Source of the DNA: an uncultured Opitutaceae bacterium
GTDB lineage: Bacteria; Verrucomicrobiota; Verrucomicrobiia; Opitutales; Opitutaceae
Length of the DNA stretch: 64,000 nt
Direction of reading: 5' to 3'
NCBI GenBank assembly: GCA_903891325.1
Contig: CAITEC010000062.1
Span: forward strand, 1-64,000
The notes beneath the pieces were generated by a model. That model was not told the origin of the DNA. It saw nothing but the letters and a program-made list of their open reading frames with translations, and ran no database searches. The position numbers were made by a program, and so were the translations under genes. Shown here piece after piece: positions 53,164 through 60,368 of this stretch (position 1 is its first letter; each line of letters opens with the position of its first letter).

Positions 53164-54626
53164 TTCGACGATTCCCCGCCCTCCGCGAATTTCGAGGCCT
53201 TGGCGTTCAGCCAGAGCTCATCCTTCGCGTTGCGGTTCAGCCAGAAGATTTCGCCCGCATCCTCGACAAAGACGGGCTTTTCGCGGGGCTTTTCGGGGAC
53301 CTTCAGGCCGAGGCCCGTCAGTGCCTCGATCAGGGCCTCGGGGGTCTTCCCCAGGGTCTCCGCAAGCCAGTCGGTCCGGGCCGCCAGTCCGCCCGTCTTG
53401 GTCGGCTTGAGCAGGAGGCGGACCGCGGTGAAGACGGAATCGGAACGGGGCGCCTCGGGATGCGGGGCGGGAGCCGGCTCGCCGGCCGGAGTCTCGGCCT
53501 GGGGGGCCGAGTCCGCCGCGGACTTGTCCACCTGGCGCTCCTGCCCGTTGATCCACACGCCGCCGCGCTGGTCCTTGTTCAGCCACCACTCCTCGTCGCC
53601 GAAGGGCACGACCACCGGCTTTGCGTCCGGCAGGTCGGAAAGGACAAGCCCGATCCCGGCAAAGCCGGCCATCAGGTCGGCCTCGCCGCACTTCAGCGCG
53701 CGGGAAAGGAAGCTGATGCTTCCGGACCCGCCGGGCCCGCGCCGGTTGCGGCGCATGTGAGGGCGGATCCTATCGAGGAGCTCAGGCCCCGCCTGAAGGG
53801 GCACTGTCGTCGCCGGAACGGCTTCCGCCGGCGATTCCGCGCGCGGCTGGGGGGCCTCGGCGGGTTGCTCGCCGCCCGACTCCTTCTCCGCGGGCTTGAC
53901 CGGGGTCGCCGTCACGACGCGGAAGGGCTGCCGCATCTTCTCCTTTGTATTGATCCAAAGTTCGCCCCGCCGGTTGACATTGACCCAGTAAAGGTCCCCG
54001 TCGTACTCGACGTAGGCCGGCCGGGTGTTCTCGTCCTCGGGAATCACGAATCCGCACTCCTTGAGCGCGCCGACCACGTCCTCCTCGGTCATCCCCCACT
54101 TCCGCGCGAGGTGGTCCACCCCGGCGGAGAGCCCCGCCCCGCGCTGGTTGCGGCGCATCAGCGGCTGGATGGCCTCAAAGAAGGTGGGAAGCTCATCCTC
54201 CTTGGCCAACGATTCCCACTCGTCCGGCTCGGCGTTTTCCTCCGGAGCGTCCGGATCCCGGTCGCTGTCCGTGTCGCGCAGGCGGCGCAGCCCGTCATCC
54301 GCTCCCGCCTTCTCGGCCTGAAGCGACTCGGGCTTTTCCTCCCCGGCTGCCGGGACACGGGCATCCTTGAACTTCGCCTCAAACTCCGCCCGGATCTTGT
54401 CTCCCTCGGCCCGGGCCGCGGCGGCGGCTGCGTCCTCGAGCGTCCAGTCGCGCTGGGTGGTGCGCCGCGCAAGGCCGGTGAATGCCAGCGGGTTGTCGAG
54501 CTGCGTCTGGAAATGGATGATCTCCCATCCGTCCGAACCGAGCTGGTTGAGAAACGATTCCAGGAGGGCAGGAGTGGCGAATCCGCCCTTGCCGCTGGTG
54601 ATTACCTTATAGGCCCAGATTGACAT
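53136..54626 (-). CDS. Three-repeat protein with N-terminal DUF4177-like domain
   Basis: 496 aa. Residues 1-60 (W-A-Y-K-V-I-T-S-G ... L-G-S-D-G-W-E-I-I-H-F) resemble DUF4177. A charged linker follows, then three similar ~85-residue units at about 150-238, 283-372 and 395-485. Each has helices ending in D-H-L-A-R-K-W or S-F-L-S-R-A-L, a winged-helix-like pattern, and closes with the signature Y-W-V-N-V-N-R-R-G-E-L-W-I-N / W-W-L-N-K-D-Q-R-G-G-V-W-I-N / F-W-L-N-R-N-A-K-D-E-L-W-L-N. No signal or membrane segment. Family not recognised; nucleic-acid binding is only a guess from the shape. Confidence 0.78.
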   Translation of the reverse strand: MSIWAYKVITSGKGGFATPALLESFLNQLGSDGWEIIHFQTQLDNPLAFTGLARRTTQRDWTLEDAAAAAARAEGDKIRAEFEAKFKDARVPAAGEEKPESLQAEKAGADDGLRRLRDTDSDRDPDAPEENAEPDEWESLAKEDELPTFFEAIQPLMRRNQRGAGLSAGVDHLARKWGMTEEDVVGALKECGFVIPEDENTRPAYVEYDGDLYWVNVNRRGELWINTKEKMRQPFRVVTATPVKPAEKESGGEQPAEAPQPRAESPAEAVPATTVPLQAGPELLDRIRPHMRRNRRGPGGSGSISFLSRALKCGEADLMAGFAGIGLVLSDLPDAKPVVVPFGDEEWWLNKDQRGGVWINGQERQVDKSAADSAPQAETPAGEPAPAPHPEAPRSDSVFTAVRLLLKPTKTGGLAARTDWLAETLGKTPEALIEALTGLGLKVPEKPREKPVFVEDAGEIFWLNRNAKDELWLNAKASKFAEGGESSKKKSRRGPA

Positions 54627-54633
54627 CGATGTA

Positions 54634-54643
54634 ATTATTGCAA
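54634..54643 (-). promoter_or_regulatory. Extended -10 promoter TTGC-AATAAT, near-leaderless
   Basis: On the minus strand TTGCAATAATTACATCGATG: the hexamer ends 7 nt before the ATG of the three-repeat protein. Same spacing class as at 8643 and 47207. Confidence 0.55.
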
Positions 54644-54732
54644 CCGCGAAGGTTCCCTAAAGTACGCCCCCTTGCCGAGACATTTCTTGCAACCATCGCA
54701 AAGAGGTCAGGTCCCAGCTTCTTCTGGATTGA

Positions 54733-54805
54733 AGGTGGAGCGCGATCTCCGAGCGCGCTGAGCGACAATAGTCCCAAACCAGCGTGCCCGGAGGTCCCGC
54801 TCCAC
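54733..54805 (+). repeat. 73-bp dispersed repeat, copy 2
   Basis: Same length and orientation as 3008-3080, with identical terminal 9-bp inverted repeats. Directly before it is a half copy of the CAGGTCCC.CTTCTT palindrome (54708). The 275-bp gap between the two divergent genes holds these repeats and the extended -10 at 54634. Confidence 0.85.
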
Positions 54806-54901
54806 CTTCAAACAGACCCACTCCCGCCCATCAAATGACTTTACTTGCCCCTGCAACCCGCGATTCTTTCCCATCCGCTTTCCCCAAGGGCTGAACCATC
54901 C

Positions 54902-57394
54902 ATGAATTGCCATCAATCACCCCGTTTCCTGCGCCAATTTGCGGGATTTAGCGTGTTCGCGATCGCGTGCGTCTCTGCCGCGGCCCAGACCTACACCCCC
55001 TACGCGATCACGACGATTGCGGGCAACTCGAATGGAAGCGGAAGCGGCGACGGCCAGGGCACTGCCGCGCTTTTCGACAATCCAAAGGGGATCGCGACCG
55101 ACAGCCAGGGAAACCTCTACATCGCGGACACGGTAAATGACACCATCAGAATCCTGACGCCGGGCAGCACGGCGAGCGTGGCCACGCTGGCTGGCTCAGC
55201 CCAGACGATCGGCCACGCGAATGGGAGCCCAGCCAGCGCAACATTCAATGCCCCGACGGATGTCGCCGTCGACAGTGCGGGGACCGTCTACGTCGCCGAT
55301 ACCGGCAACGAGGCGATCCGCATGATCAAGAACGGGGCCGTATCCACCCTGACCGGCCAGCCCGGCGTGATCGGGCATGCGGACGGCACGCTGGCCAGCG
55401 CCACCTTCGCAGAGCCAATGGCGGTGGCCCTTGACAGCGCCGGCAACCTCTACGTTGCCGATACGGGGGCAAAGACGGTTCGGATGATCAATATCGGCAC
55501 CGGGCAGGTCACAACGGTCGCTGGACAGCCCGGCGTCATCGGCCACGCGGATGGCGCGGCGCTCACGGTCGCCACCTTCAACGGGCCCGAGGGCCTGACT
55601 GTCGACAGCGCGGGGAATATCTATGTCGCCGACACGGGCAATGACACGATCCGGATGATCAGCGGCGGGCAGGTCACCACGATTGCGGGCCAGGCAAACG
55701 TCACCGGCCACGCGGACGGAACGGGTGTCTCCGCCCTCTTCAATCAACCCGCCGGCATCACGGTCGACGCGGGGGGCACCCTTTATGTTGCCGACACCGC
55801 CAACGACACGATCCGGCGGATCACGCCGGCGCGCACTGTCACGACGCTCGCCGGGCTGCCCCTGACCACCGGAACCCAGGACGGCTCCGGAGGCGTCGCG
55901 ATGTTCTACACCCCATGGGGTGTCGCGGTCGACAGCAGCGGCAACCTCTTCATCGCCGACTACTGGAACAACACGATCCGCGAGGGCGTGTCCTCGGTCA
56001 TCGCGATCAGCGTCCAACCGCAGAGCGTGGTCTCGGTTAATGGCGGGACGGCGACATTTTCCGTCAGCGCCTCCGGGCCGTCGCTCACCTACCAGTGGTA
56101 TTTCCGTGGCGCAGCGGTTTCAGGGGCCACGGCGAGCAGCCTGACCGTCAATCCCGTCGGATCGGCCAACACGGGCGCCTATTATGTGGTCGTGGCCGGC
56201 ACGGGCGGTTCGGTCACCAGCGCCACCGTGCAGCTCTCGATCACGGGCGACACATCGCCGACAGTGACCAATCCGGCGAACCAGACGGTCAACGCCGGCG
56301 GGACGGCCGCCTTCAGCGTCACCGGGACCGGCGGCGACCTCAGCTACCAGTGGTACTTCAACGGGCAGAGCATCGCCGGAGCCAACTCCGCCACGCTTTC
56401 ACTGGCCAACGTCGGCACGGCCCAGTCCGGCTACTACGCCGCTGGGGTCACGAACGGGGCGGGCTCGGCTATCTCCGCGAACGCCCTGCTGACGGTCAAT
56501 TACTCCGCGCGGCTCGTTAACATCTCGGCCCGGTCCGGCGTCGCCTCCACCACCAATATCCTGATCGGCGGCTTTGGCATCAGCGGAACCGGGACAAAGA
56601 ACCTGCTCCTCCGGGGAGTCGGGCCGGGGCTGACCTCGTATTTCGGGCTGACCGGGACGCTCTCCAACCCGCAGCTCACCCTCTTCGACAGCGTTCCGAC
56701 CGCAATCGTCACGAACATCGGCTGGGGCAACGGGCTCACCGCGGGGGCCTCGACCGTCTCGGTCAGCCCCCAGGCGGCGACTTCCGGGCTGATGAACACC
56801 CTCGGGGCATTCACGATCCTCACCGGCTCCGCCGACTCCGCCATGGAGGTCACGCCCGCGGTCGGGAGCTACACCGCCCAGGTGAGCGGGGTCGGCGGCA
56901 CATCCGGAATCGCCCTCATGGAAATCTACGACGCGGACACGGGCGCCCCGCCCGCCCGCCTGGTCAACCTCTCGGCGCGGTCCGCCGTGGGGGTCGGCGG
57001 AAACATCCTGATCGGCGGATTTGCGATCGCGGGGAGCACCCCCGAGACGGTCCTCATCCGCGGCGTCGGCCCGGGCCTCTCCTCCTATTTCGGGCTCGCC
57101 GGATACCTGGTGAAGCCCCAGCTCGTCCTCCTCGACAGCATCGGCGCCGGGAATATCATCGCGTCAAATTCGGGCTGGGGCACGGCCCCGGCGACCGGAC
57201 CGTCGACCGTCCACGCCGGCGTCATTGCGGCGACGGCCGCCGTGATGGCCGAGGTCGGCGCCTTTCCGGTCCTTTCCGGGTCGACCGACGCCGCCATGGT
57301 CGTCACGCTTCCGCCCGGCAACTACACCGCCCAGTTGAGCGGCGTCGGCGCCAGCAGCGGGATCGGGCTTGTCGAGGTCTATGAGGTTCCCTGA
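54902..57394 (+). CDS. Secreted NHL-repeat/Ig-like protein with duplicated C-terminal module
   Basis: 830 aa from the ATG 54902 (M-N-C-H-Q); an earlier ATG at 54845 is possible. Signal peptide (C-V-S-A-A-A-Q). Residues ~30-350: six NHL beta-propeller repeats (V-A-V-D-S-A-G-T-V-Y-V-A-D-T-G-N). Then two Ig-like domains (L-T-Y-Q-W-Y-F-R-G, L-S-Y-Q-W-Y-F-N-G) and two copies of an ~140-residue module (A-R-L-V-N-I-S-A-R-S, L-L-R-G-V-G-P-G-L). The last is a common Verrucomicrobial surface-protein ending, perhaps for export or anchoring. Its 3' end overlaps the next gene by 14 bp. Confidence 0.88.
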   Translation: MNCHQSPRFLRQFAGFSVFAIACVSAAAQTYTPYAITTIAGNSNGSGSGDGQGTAALFDNPKGIATDSQGNLYIADTVNDTIRILTPGSTASVATLAGSAQTIGHANGSPASATFNAPTDVAVDSAGTVYVADTGNEAIRMIKNGAVSTLTGQPGVIGHADGTLASATFAEPMAVALDSAGNLYVADTGAKTVRMINIGTGQVTTVAGQPGVIGHADGAALTVATFNGPEGLTVDSAGNIYVADTGNDTIRMISGGQVTTIAGQANVTGHADGTGVSALFNQPAGITVDAGGTLYVADTANDTIRRITPARTVTTLAGLPLTTGTQDGSGGVAMFYTPWGVAVDSSGNLFIADYWNNTIREGVSSVIAISVQPQSVVSVNGGTATFSVSASGPSLTYQWYFRGAAVSGATASSLTVNPVGSANTGAYYVVVAGTGGSVTSATVQLSITGDTSPTVTNPANQTVNAGGTAAFSVTGTGGDLSYQWYFNGQSIAGANSATLSLANVGTAQSGYYAAGVTNGAGSAISANALLTVNYSARLVNISARSGVASTTNILIGGFGISGTGTKNLLLRGVGPGLTSYFGLTGTLSNPQLTLFDSVPTAIVTNIGWGNGLTAGASTVSVSPQAATSGLMNTLGAFTILTGSADSAMEVTPAVGSYTAQVSGVGGTSGIALMEIYDADTGAPPARLVNLSARSAVGVGGNILIGGFAIAGSTPETVLIRGVGPGLSSYFGLAGYLVKPQLVLLDSIGAGNIIASNSGWGTAPATGPSTVHAGVIAATAAVMAEVGAFPVLSGSTDAAMVVTLPPGNYTAQLSGVGASSGIGLVEVYEVP

Positions 57395-58370
57395 CCGCGC
57401 CGCGTCGGCCCGGTGGCTGGGCCTCCTGCTCGCGCTCGCCGCCCCGATCGCCGTGGCGGCGGCGCCCTACGAGATCGCCGTCGTGCCGATGGGCAACACG
57501 CACGAGTACTGGAAGGCGATCCACGCCGGCGCGCTCAAGGCCTCGGGCGAGTTGAACGCGGCGGGAATCCCCGTCGAGGTGATCTGGAAGGGGCCGCTCC
57601 GGGAGGACGACCGCGACCAGCAGATCCAGGTGGTCGAGAACTTTGTCGGGCGCCAGGTGAGCGGGATCGTCCTGGCCCCCCTCGACAGCCACGCGCTGGC
57701 GGGACCCGTCGAGGAGGCGGTCGCAGCGCACATACCGGTGGTCATTGTCGACTCGGCCCTCCGCTCATCCGCGCCCTCGAGCTTCATCGCCACGGACAAC
57801 CGCGAGGGCGGACGGATCGCGGCCCGCCGGCTCGGGAGCCTGCTCGGGGGCCGGGGCAAGGCCATCATGCTTCGCTGCCTTTCCGGCTCGGCGAGCACCG
57901 AGGAGCGGGAGGCGGGCTTCCTGGAGGTCATGGCTCGGGATTTCCCGGGGATTGAGCTTCTCTCGACCAACCAGCACGCAGGCGCCACCCGGGACACCGC
58001 CCGTCGGGCCGCGGAAAACCTCCTGAACCGGTACGGGGGCGAGGTGGACGGAATTTTCACGCCCAACGAGTCCTCTTCCGTCGGCATGCTGCTCGCCCTT
58101 CGCGACGCCGGACTGGCCGGCGGCCGGGTGAAGTTCGTGGGCTTCGACGCCGGCGACACGCTCACCGCGGCGCTGGCCGCCGGCGACCTCCAGGGACTGG
58201 TCGTGCAGAACCCCTTGGGGATGGGCTACCTCGGCGTGAAGACGCTCGTCGCCATCCTGCAGGGACGCCCCGTTGAGCGCGTCGTCAAGACCAGCGTCGT
58301 CATGGTGACCCCCGCGAACCGAAACGACCCGGCCATCGCCGCGCTGCTGCATCCCGGGGCGGGCCTGTAG
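57381..58370 (+). CDS. Sugar ABC-type periplasmic binding protein (Peripla_BP_4)
   Basis: 329 aa from the ATG 57381, inside the end of the NHL gene. Signal peptide A-L-A-A-P-I-A-V-A-A-A. Ribose/xylose-type binding protein features: V-V-P-M-G-N-T-H-E-Y-W, I-V-L-A-P-L-D-S-H-A-L, G-I-F-T-P-N-E-S-S-S-V-G and F-V-G-F-D-A-G-D-T-L. No permease or ATPase gene is next to it, so it is an orphan component or a sensory binding protein. Overlapping start suggests coupling with the surface protein. Confidence 0.87.
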   Translation: MRFPDRAASARWLGLLLALAAPIAVAAAPYEIAVVPMGNTHEYWKAIHAGALKASGELNAAGIPVEVIWKGPLREDDRDQQIQVVENFVGRQVSGIVLAPLDSHALAGPVEEAVAAHIPVVIVDSALRSSAPSSFIATDNREGGRIAARRLGSLLGGRGKAIMLRCLSGSASTEEREAGFLEVMARDFPGIELLSTNQHAGATRDTARRAAENLLNRYGGEVDGIFTPNESSSVGMLLALRDAGLAGGRVKFVGFDAGDTLTAALAAGDLQGLVVQNPLGMGYLGVKTLVAILQGRPVERVVKTSVVMVTPANRNDPAIAALLHPGAGL

Positions 58371-58471
58371 GGATCGCGGGGTGCCCGACGCAAAGTGCAA
58401 TTGATTTTACCCGGAAAGCTGATAGCGTTCCGTCTCAGCAGTCTGAACTCAATAACCCAAAACCCATATCG

Positions 58472-58723
58472 ATGAAATCCCTGACCCCCCTCATTCTCGT
58501 CGGTGCATTGATCGCCCTCGCCGGATGCACCACCGACAGCCCGATATTTGCAACTGAAGGCACCAAGGAAAAGCAGGAGGGCGCGGGTCCGTCCGTGCAG
58601 GAACAGTCGCGCGACGCCTACATCCAGCAGAACAACGGCGTGGGCCTGCAGGGCTCCTCGAGCACCCCCCAGCCGACCCGCTCCATGATGGAGCAGCAGG
58701 CGGGCAATCCGTACGGACACTGA
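58472..58723 (+). CDS. Small lipoprotein
   Basis: 83 aa. Lipobox L-A-G-C at the end of a short signal (L-I-L-V-G-A-L-I-A-L-A-G-C), so the mature chain begins at the Cys and is lipid-anchored. The rest is polar, Gln/Ser/Pro-rich and probably unstructured (V-Q-E-Q-S-R-D-A-Y-I-Q-Q-N-N). Function unknown. Confidence 0.82.
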   Translation: MKSLTPLILVGALIALAGCTTDSPIFATEGTKEKQEGAGPSVQEQSRDAYIQQNNGVGLQGSSSTPQPTRSMMEQQAGNPYGH

Positions 58724-58738
58724 GGCGGTGTCGGCTTT

Positions 58739-58774
58739 GCCGAGACCTGAAACCTGAGACCTGAGACCTGAAGG
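58739..58774 (-). repeat. Heptad-repeat element G
   Basis: On the minus strand: TCAGGTC-TCAGGTC-TCAGGTT-TCAGGTC-TCGGC. It lies just before the next lipoprotein gene and faces away from H. The 40 bp between G and H include an inverted repeat CCCGAG-CGAAA / TTTCG-GCTCGGG. Confidence 0.85.
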
Positions 58775-59298
58775 CAAATCCCCGAGCGAAACCTTCGAAA
58801 TCCGGAATTTCGGCTCGGGTTTCAGGTTTTGGTGTCGTCCTGCTCATTTTGGTTGGTTGCGCAACCTCCGGCGACACCCTGGCCTCCTTCAGGGAGTCGG
58901 ATTTTCACGGTCGCCGGGGTGAGGGCTCGGCCTCCATTTCGGGCCGCGCGTTTGTCCTCGATTACCTGGGGGACCCGATTTATGGGAGATCCACCGAGGT
59001 GACGCTGGCCCCGGCGACACCGTACACGCTCTCGCGCTGCGACGTGATCCGGTCGGGCGGCATCCCCCCGGATCCGGATCCGCGGCTTGAGAAGTACCTC
59101 CGCAGGACGGTCACCGACGGCCTGGGCGACTTCAGGTTTCGCAACGTTACCCCCGGGCGCTACACCCTGGCCTGCACGGTCAGCTGGGATGTGCCGTCCC
59201 CCTACAATGTCCACGGGGTGATCACGAAGTCCCGGGCCATCGCGGTCACGGCCAACGTCGAGCCGGAAAAAATCACGCAGATCGAATTGACCGAATAG
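58768..59298 (+). CDS. Lipoprotein with carboxypeptidase-regulatory-like fold; start region made of repeat sequence
   Basis: About 176 aa if read from the CTG at 58768. The signal reads R-V-S-G-F-G-V-V-L-L-I-L-V-G-C-A-T, a proper lipobox preceded by basic residues, but no ATG, GTG or TTG exists before the TTG at 58849, which would cut off the signal. The frame upstream stops at 58762. The N-terminus is encoded by heptad repeat sequence G/H, so the original start was probably displaced. The mature part has a beta-sandwich end (D-F-R-F-R-N-V-T-P-G-R-Y-T-L-A-C). It may be non-functional or use a non-standard start. Confidence 0.65.
   Translation: MKANPRAKPSKSGISARVSGFGVVLLILVGCATSGDTLASFRESDFHGRRGEGSASISGRAFVLDYLGDPIYGRSTEVTLAPATPYTLSRCDVIRSGGIPPDPDPRLEKYLRRTVTDGLGDFRFRNVTPGRYTLACTVSWDVPSPYNVHGVITKSRAIAVTANVEPEKITQIELTE
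58816..58830 (+). repeat. Partial heptad-repeat element H
   Basis: CGGGTTTCAGGTTTT: one unit in plus orientation, facing away from element G. It encodes V-S-G-F in the lipoprotein signal. Confidence 0.7.
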
Positions 59299-59323
59299 CG
59301 CCGGCGTCGCTGTATTCAGGGAC

Positions 59324-60364
59324 TTGAAGACAATCTACTCGGACGGAAGGCCCGCGACGAAGCACCGGCTGATGGCCAGGGATTTTGGTCCCGTCCTGAA
59401 GCATGGCGAGGGGCCGGGACGCTGCGACTATCTTGGGGCCAGGGATGTCTGGGTCTGGGCGCACAAGGGGCGGTATTACATGCACTACGACGGGGCCGGC
59501 CCGAAGGGCTGGCTCGCCTGCCTGGCGACCAGCACGGACCTCGTGCACTGGACCCGGAAGGGCCCCGTCCTTGATTTCGGCCGAAAGGGCTCCCGGGACT
59601 CCGGGTCGGCGTCCTACGCGACGACCTTCCTCGATGGCGGGAAGTGGCATGGCTTTTACGTCGGCACGCCGAACACATCCGGGGCGCCCGACTTCATCCC
59701 GTCGTTCCCCTACCTGACCATGAAGTCGACCGGGAAGTCGCCGACCGGCCCGTGGACGAAGCAGTACGGCGTCGCCACCTTCTGCCCGAAGCCGGGCACC
59801 TATTACGGGGCGACGGCCAGCCCGGGGCACATCGTGAAGCAGGGGGGGGAGTACCTGATGTTCTTCTCCGCCTCGACCCAGGACACCCGGAAGACCCGGA
59901 TCCACCCGTGGGGGCTCGTGCTCAGGACAATCGGGATCGCCCGCACCCGCAATCTCGACGGGGCGTGGACGCCGGATCCGGACCCCGTCGTCCCGCTCGA
60001 GGAGCAGATCGAGAACTCCTCCCTTTATTACGAGAAGTCGAACCGGACCTGGTTCCTGTTCACGAACCACGTGGGCATCGCCAAGGACGGAGGGGAATAC
60101 ACCGACGCGATCTGGGTCTACTGGAGCCGGGACATCAACCGGTGGAATCCGGCGGACAAGGCGCTCGTCCTCGATTCAAGCAACTGCAAATGGTCGAAGG
60201 GGGTGACGGGCCTTCCCTCAGTGTTGAAAGTCGGGCGCCGGCTGGCCATTTTTTACGATGGGCGGGCCCGTCCGCGCGGTGCGCCCTACGACGCCCGGCT
60301 GGCCAACACCAGCCGCGACGTCGGGCTGGCCTGGCTCGACCTTCCCCTCCGCCCTCCCGCCTGA
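59324..60364 (+). CDS. GH43/GH32-like five-bladed beta-propeller glycosidase
   Basis: 346 aa from the TTG at 59324, the only usual start in its frame. No signal peptide is visible; it begins at a mid-protein-like point (K-T-I-Y-S-D-G), so the N-terminus may be lost. Propeller marks include Y-Y-M-H-Y-D-G-A-G, S-T-D-L-V-H-W-T-R-K-G and T-G-P-W-T-K-Q. Catalytic acids cannot be fixed with confidence. It likely cleaves arabinoside, xyloside or fructoside bonds. It precedes a six-hairpin glycosidase by 4 bp, so they form an operon. Confidence 0.8.
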   Translation: MKTIYSDGRPATKHRLMARDFGPVLKHGEGPGRCDYLGARDVWVWAHKGRYYMHYDGAGPKGWLACLATSTDLVHWTRKGPVLDFGRKGSRDSGSASYATTFLDGGKWHGFYVGTPNTSGAPDFIPSFPYLTMKSTGKSPTGPWTKQYGVATFCPKPGTYYGATASPGHIVKQGGEYLMFFSASTQDTRKTRIHPWGLVLRTIGIARTRNLDGAWTPDPDPVVPLEEQIENSSLYYEKSNRTWFLFTNHVGIAKDGGEYTDAIWVYWSRDINRWNPADKALVLDSSNCKWSKGVTGLPSVLKVGRRLAIFYDGRARPRGAPYDARLANTSRDVGLAWLDLPLRPPA

Positions 60365-60368
60365 TCCC

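Noticed and set aside
10706-58830. Heptad tracts as a possible CRISPR array
   Set aside because: Units are 7 bp, contiguous with no spacers, at most about four per site, and no cas genes are present.
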